Origin: Listeria_A hofi
GTDB taxonomy: Bacteria > Bacillota > Bacilli > Lactobacillales > Listeriaceae
Length of the DNA stretch: 50,984 nt
Reading direction: 5' to 3'
Assembly: GCF_963575615.1 (NCBI RefSeq)
Contig: NZ_CAUYTL010000025.1
Coordinates: 1-50,984, forward strand
Shown: one piece after another, positions 50,914 through 50,984 of the stretch
How the letters are laid out: each line of letters begins with the position of its first letter
Numbering within the stretch: position 1 is the first letter of the stretch
Translations under genes and position numbers: made by a program
Notes under the pieces: model-generated
The model's input: only the letters and a program-made list of their open reading frames with translations
Databases searched by the model: none
Told to the model about the DNA's origin: nothing

Positions 50914-50984
50914 GTGCGCCCAGCATGCGCAAATGCTAGGTGGTGAAAGTCCACTACAGGCTTGGCAGTAGGAACTGTTAGCTC
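50914..50984 (+). mobile_element. Group II intron, 5' end (class IIC-like, cut by window end)
   Basis: The sequence begins GTGCGCCCAGCATG and continues with GGTGGTGAAAGTCCAC and GGCAGTAGGAACTGTTAGC. This is the conserved 5' end and domain I of bacterial group II introns; it lines up with the remembered start of the Oceanobacillus IIC intron. IIC introns insert behind intrinsic terminators, which is exactly the position here. The ribozyme remainder and any reverse transcriptase lie outside the window. Confidence 0.82.

Overview
The window is a stretch of low-GC Gram-positive chromosome that looks like a member of the Listeriaceae (Listeria or a close relative). The gene order ctsR-mcsA-mcsB-clpC, radA, PIN/TRAM, ispD-ispF, gltX, cysE-cysS, mrnC-rlmB-yacP-sigH, rpmG-secE-nusG, rplKAJL, rpoBC is the Listeria/Bacillus core order. 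The right end carries the complete flavin-based extracellular electron transfer (EET) locus known from Listeria. The rifampin phosphotransferase and most core proteins resemble remembered L. monocytogenes sequences closely. It is probably not L. monocytogenes itself, because rpoC lies next to the rpsL-rpsG-fusA-tuf cluster here, whereas by locus number these are far apart in that species. The species assignment is inference.

Layout. 1-71 is the tail of a 5S rRNA. 128-4816 is the CtsR-controlled heat-shock and protein-quality operon. 4890-8643 holds an aldo/keto reductase and a rifampin phosphotransferase (rph) between clpC and radA. 8757-14047 holds radA, the PIN/TRAM gene, two MEP-pathway genes and gltX. 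14068-18864 holds a GNAT acetyltransferase, a cysteine T-box, cysE-cysS and RNA-metabolism genes. 18868-21200 covers sigH, rpmG, secE and nusG. 21224-21707 is a frameshifted immunity-like gene. 21729-33528 contains rplKA, rplJL, a methyltransferase, rpoB and rpoC. 33577-37680 is a short accessory group: an aromatic-acid-exporter-like protein, a MecA-like class B PBP and a class I amidotransferase. 37706-42490 is the str cluster. 42509-50913 is the EET locus in two divergent arms. A group II intron begins at 50914, exactly after the last terminator, and runs off the window.

How parts work together. CtsR, McsA and McsB regulate and feed substrates to ClpCP. IspD and IspF make isoprenoid precursors that DmkB and DmkA use for the demethylmenaquinone of the EET chain. 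Ndh2 passes electrons to that quinone, EetA and EetB are membrane components, FmnA takes part in flavin transport, and FmnB attaches FMN to the lipoprotein PplA.

The least expected content is non-coding. Several palindromic elements of about 90-140 bp sit directly after stop codons of core genes (sigH, nusG, rplL, rpoB, rpoC, fusA) and inside the cysteine T-box leader. Two 123-bp copies show base-pair covariation. The rpoB leader carries a possible leaderless 29-codon ORF whose stop lies inside a terminator-like hairpin. These are the best candidates for something undescribed.
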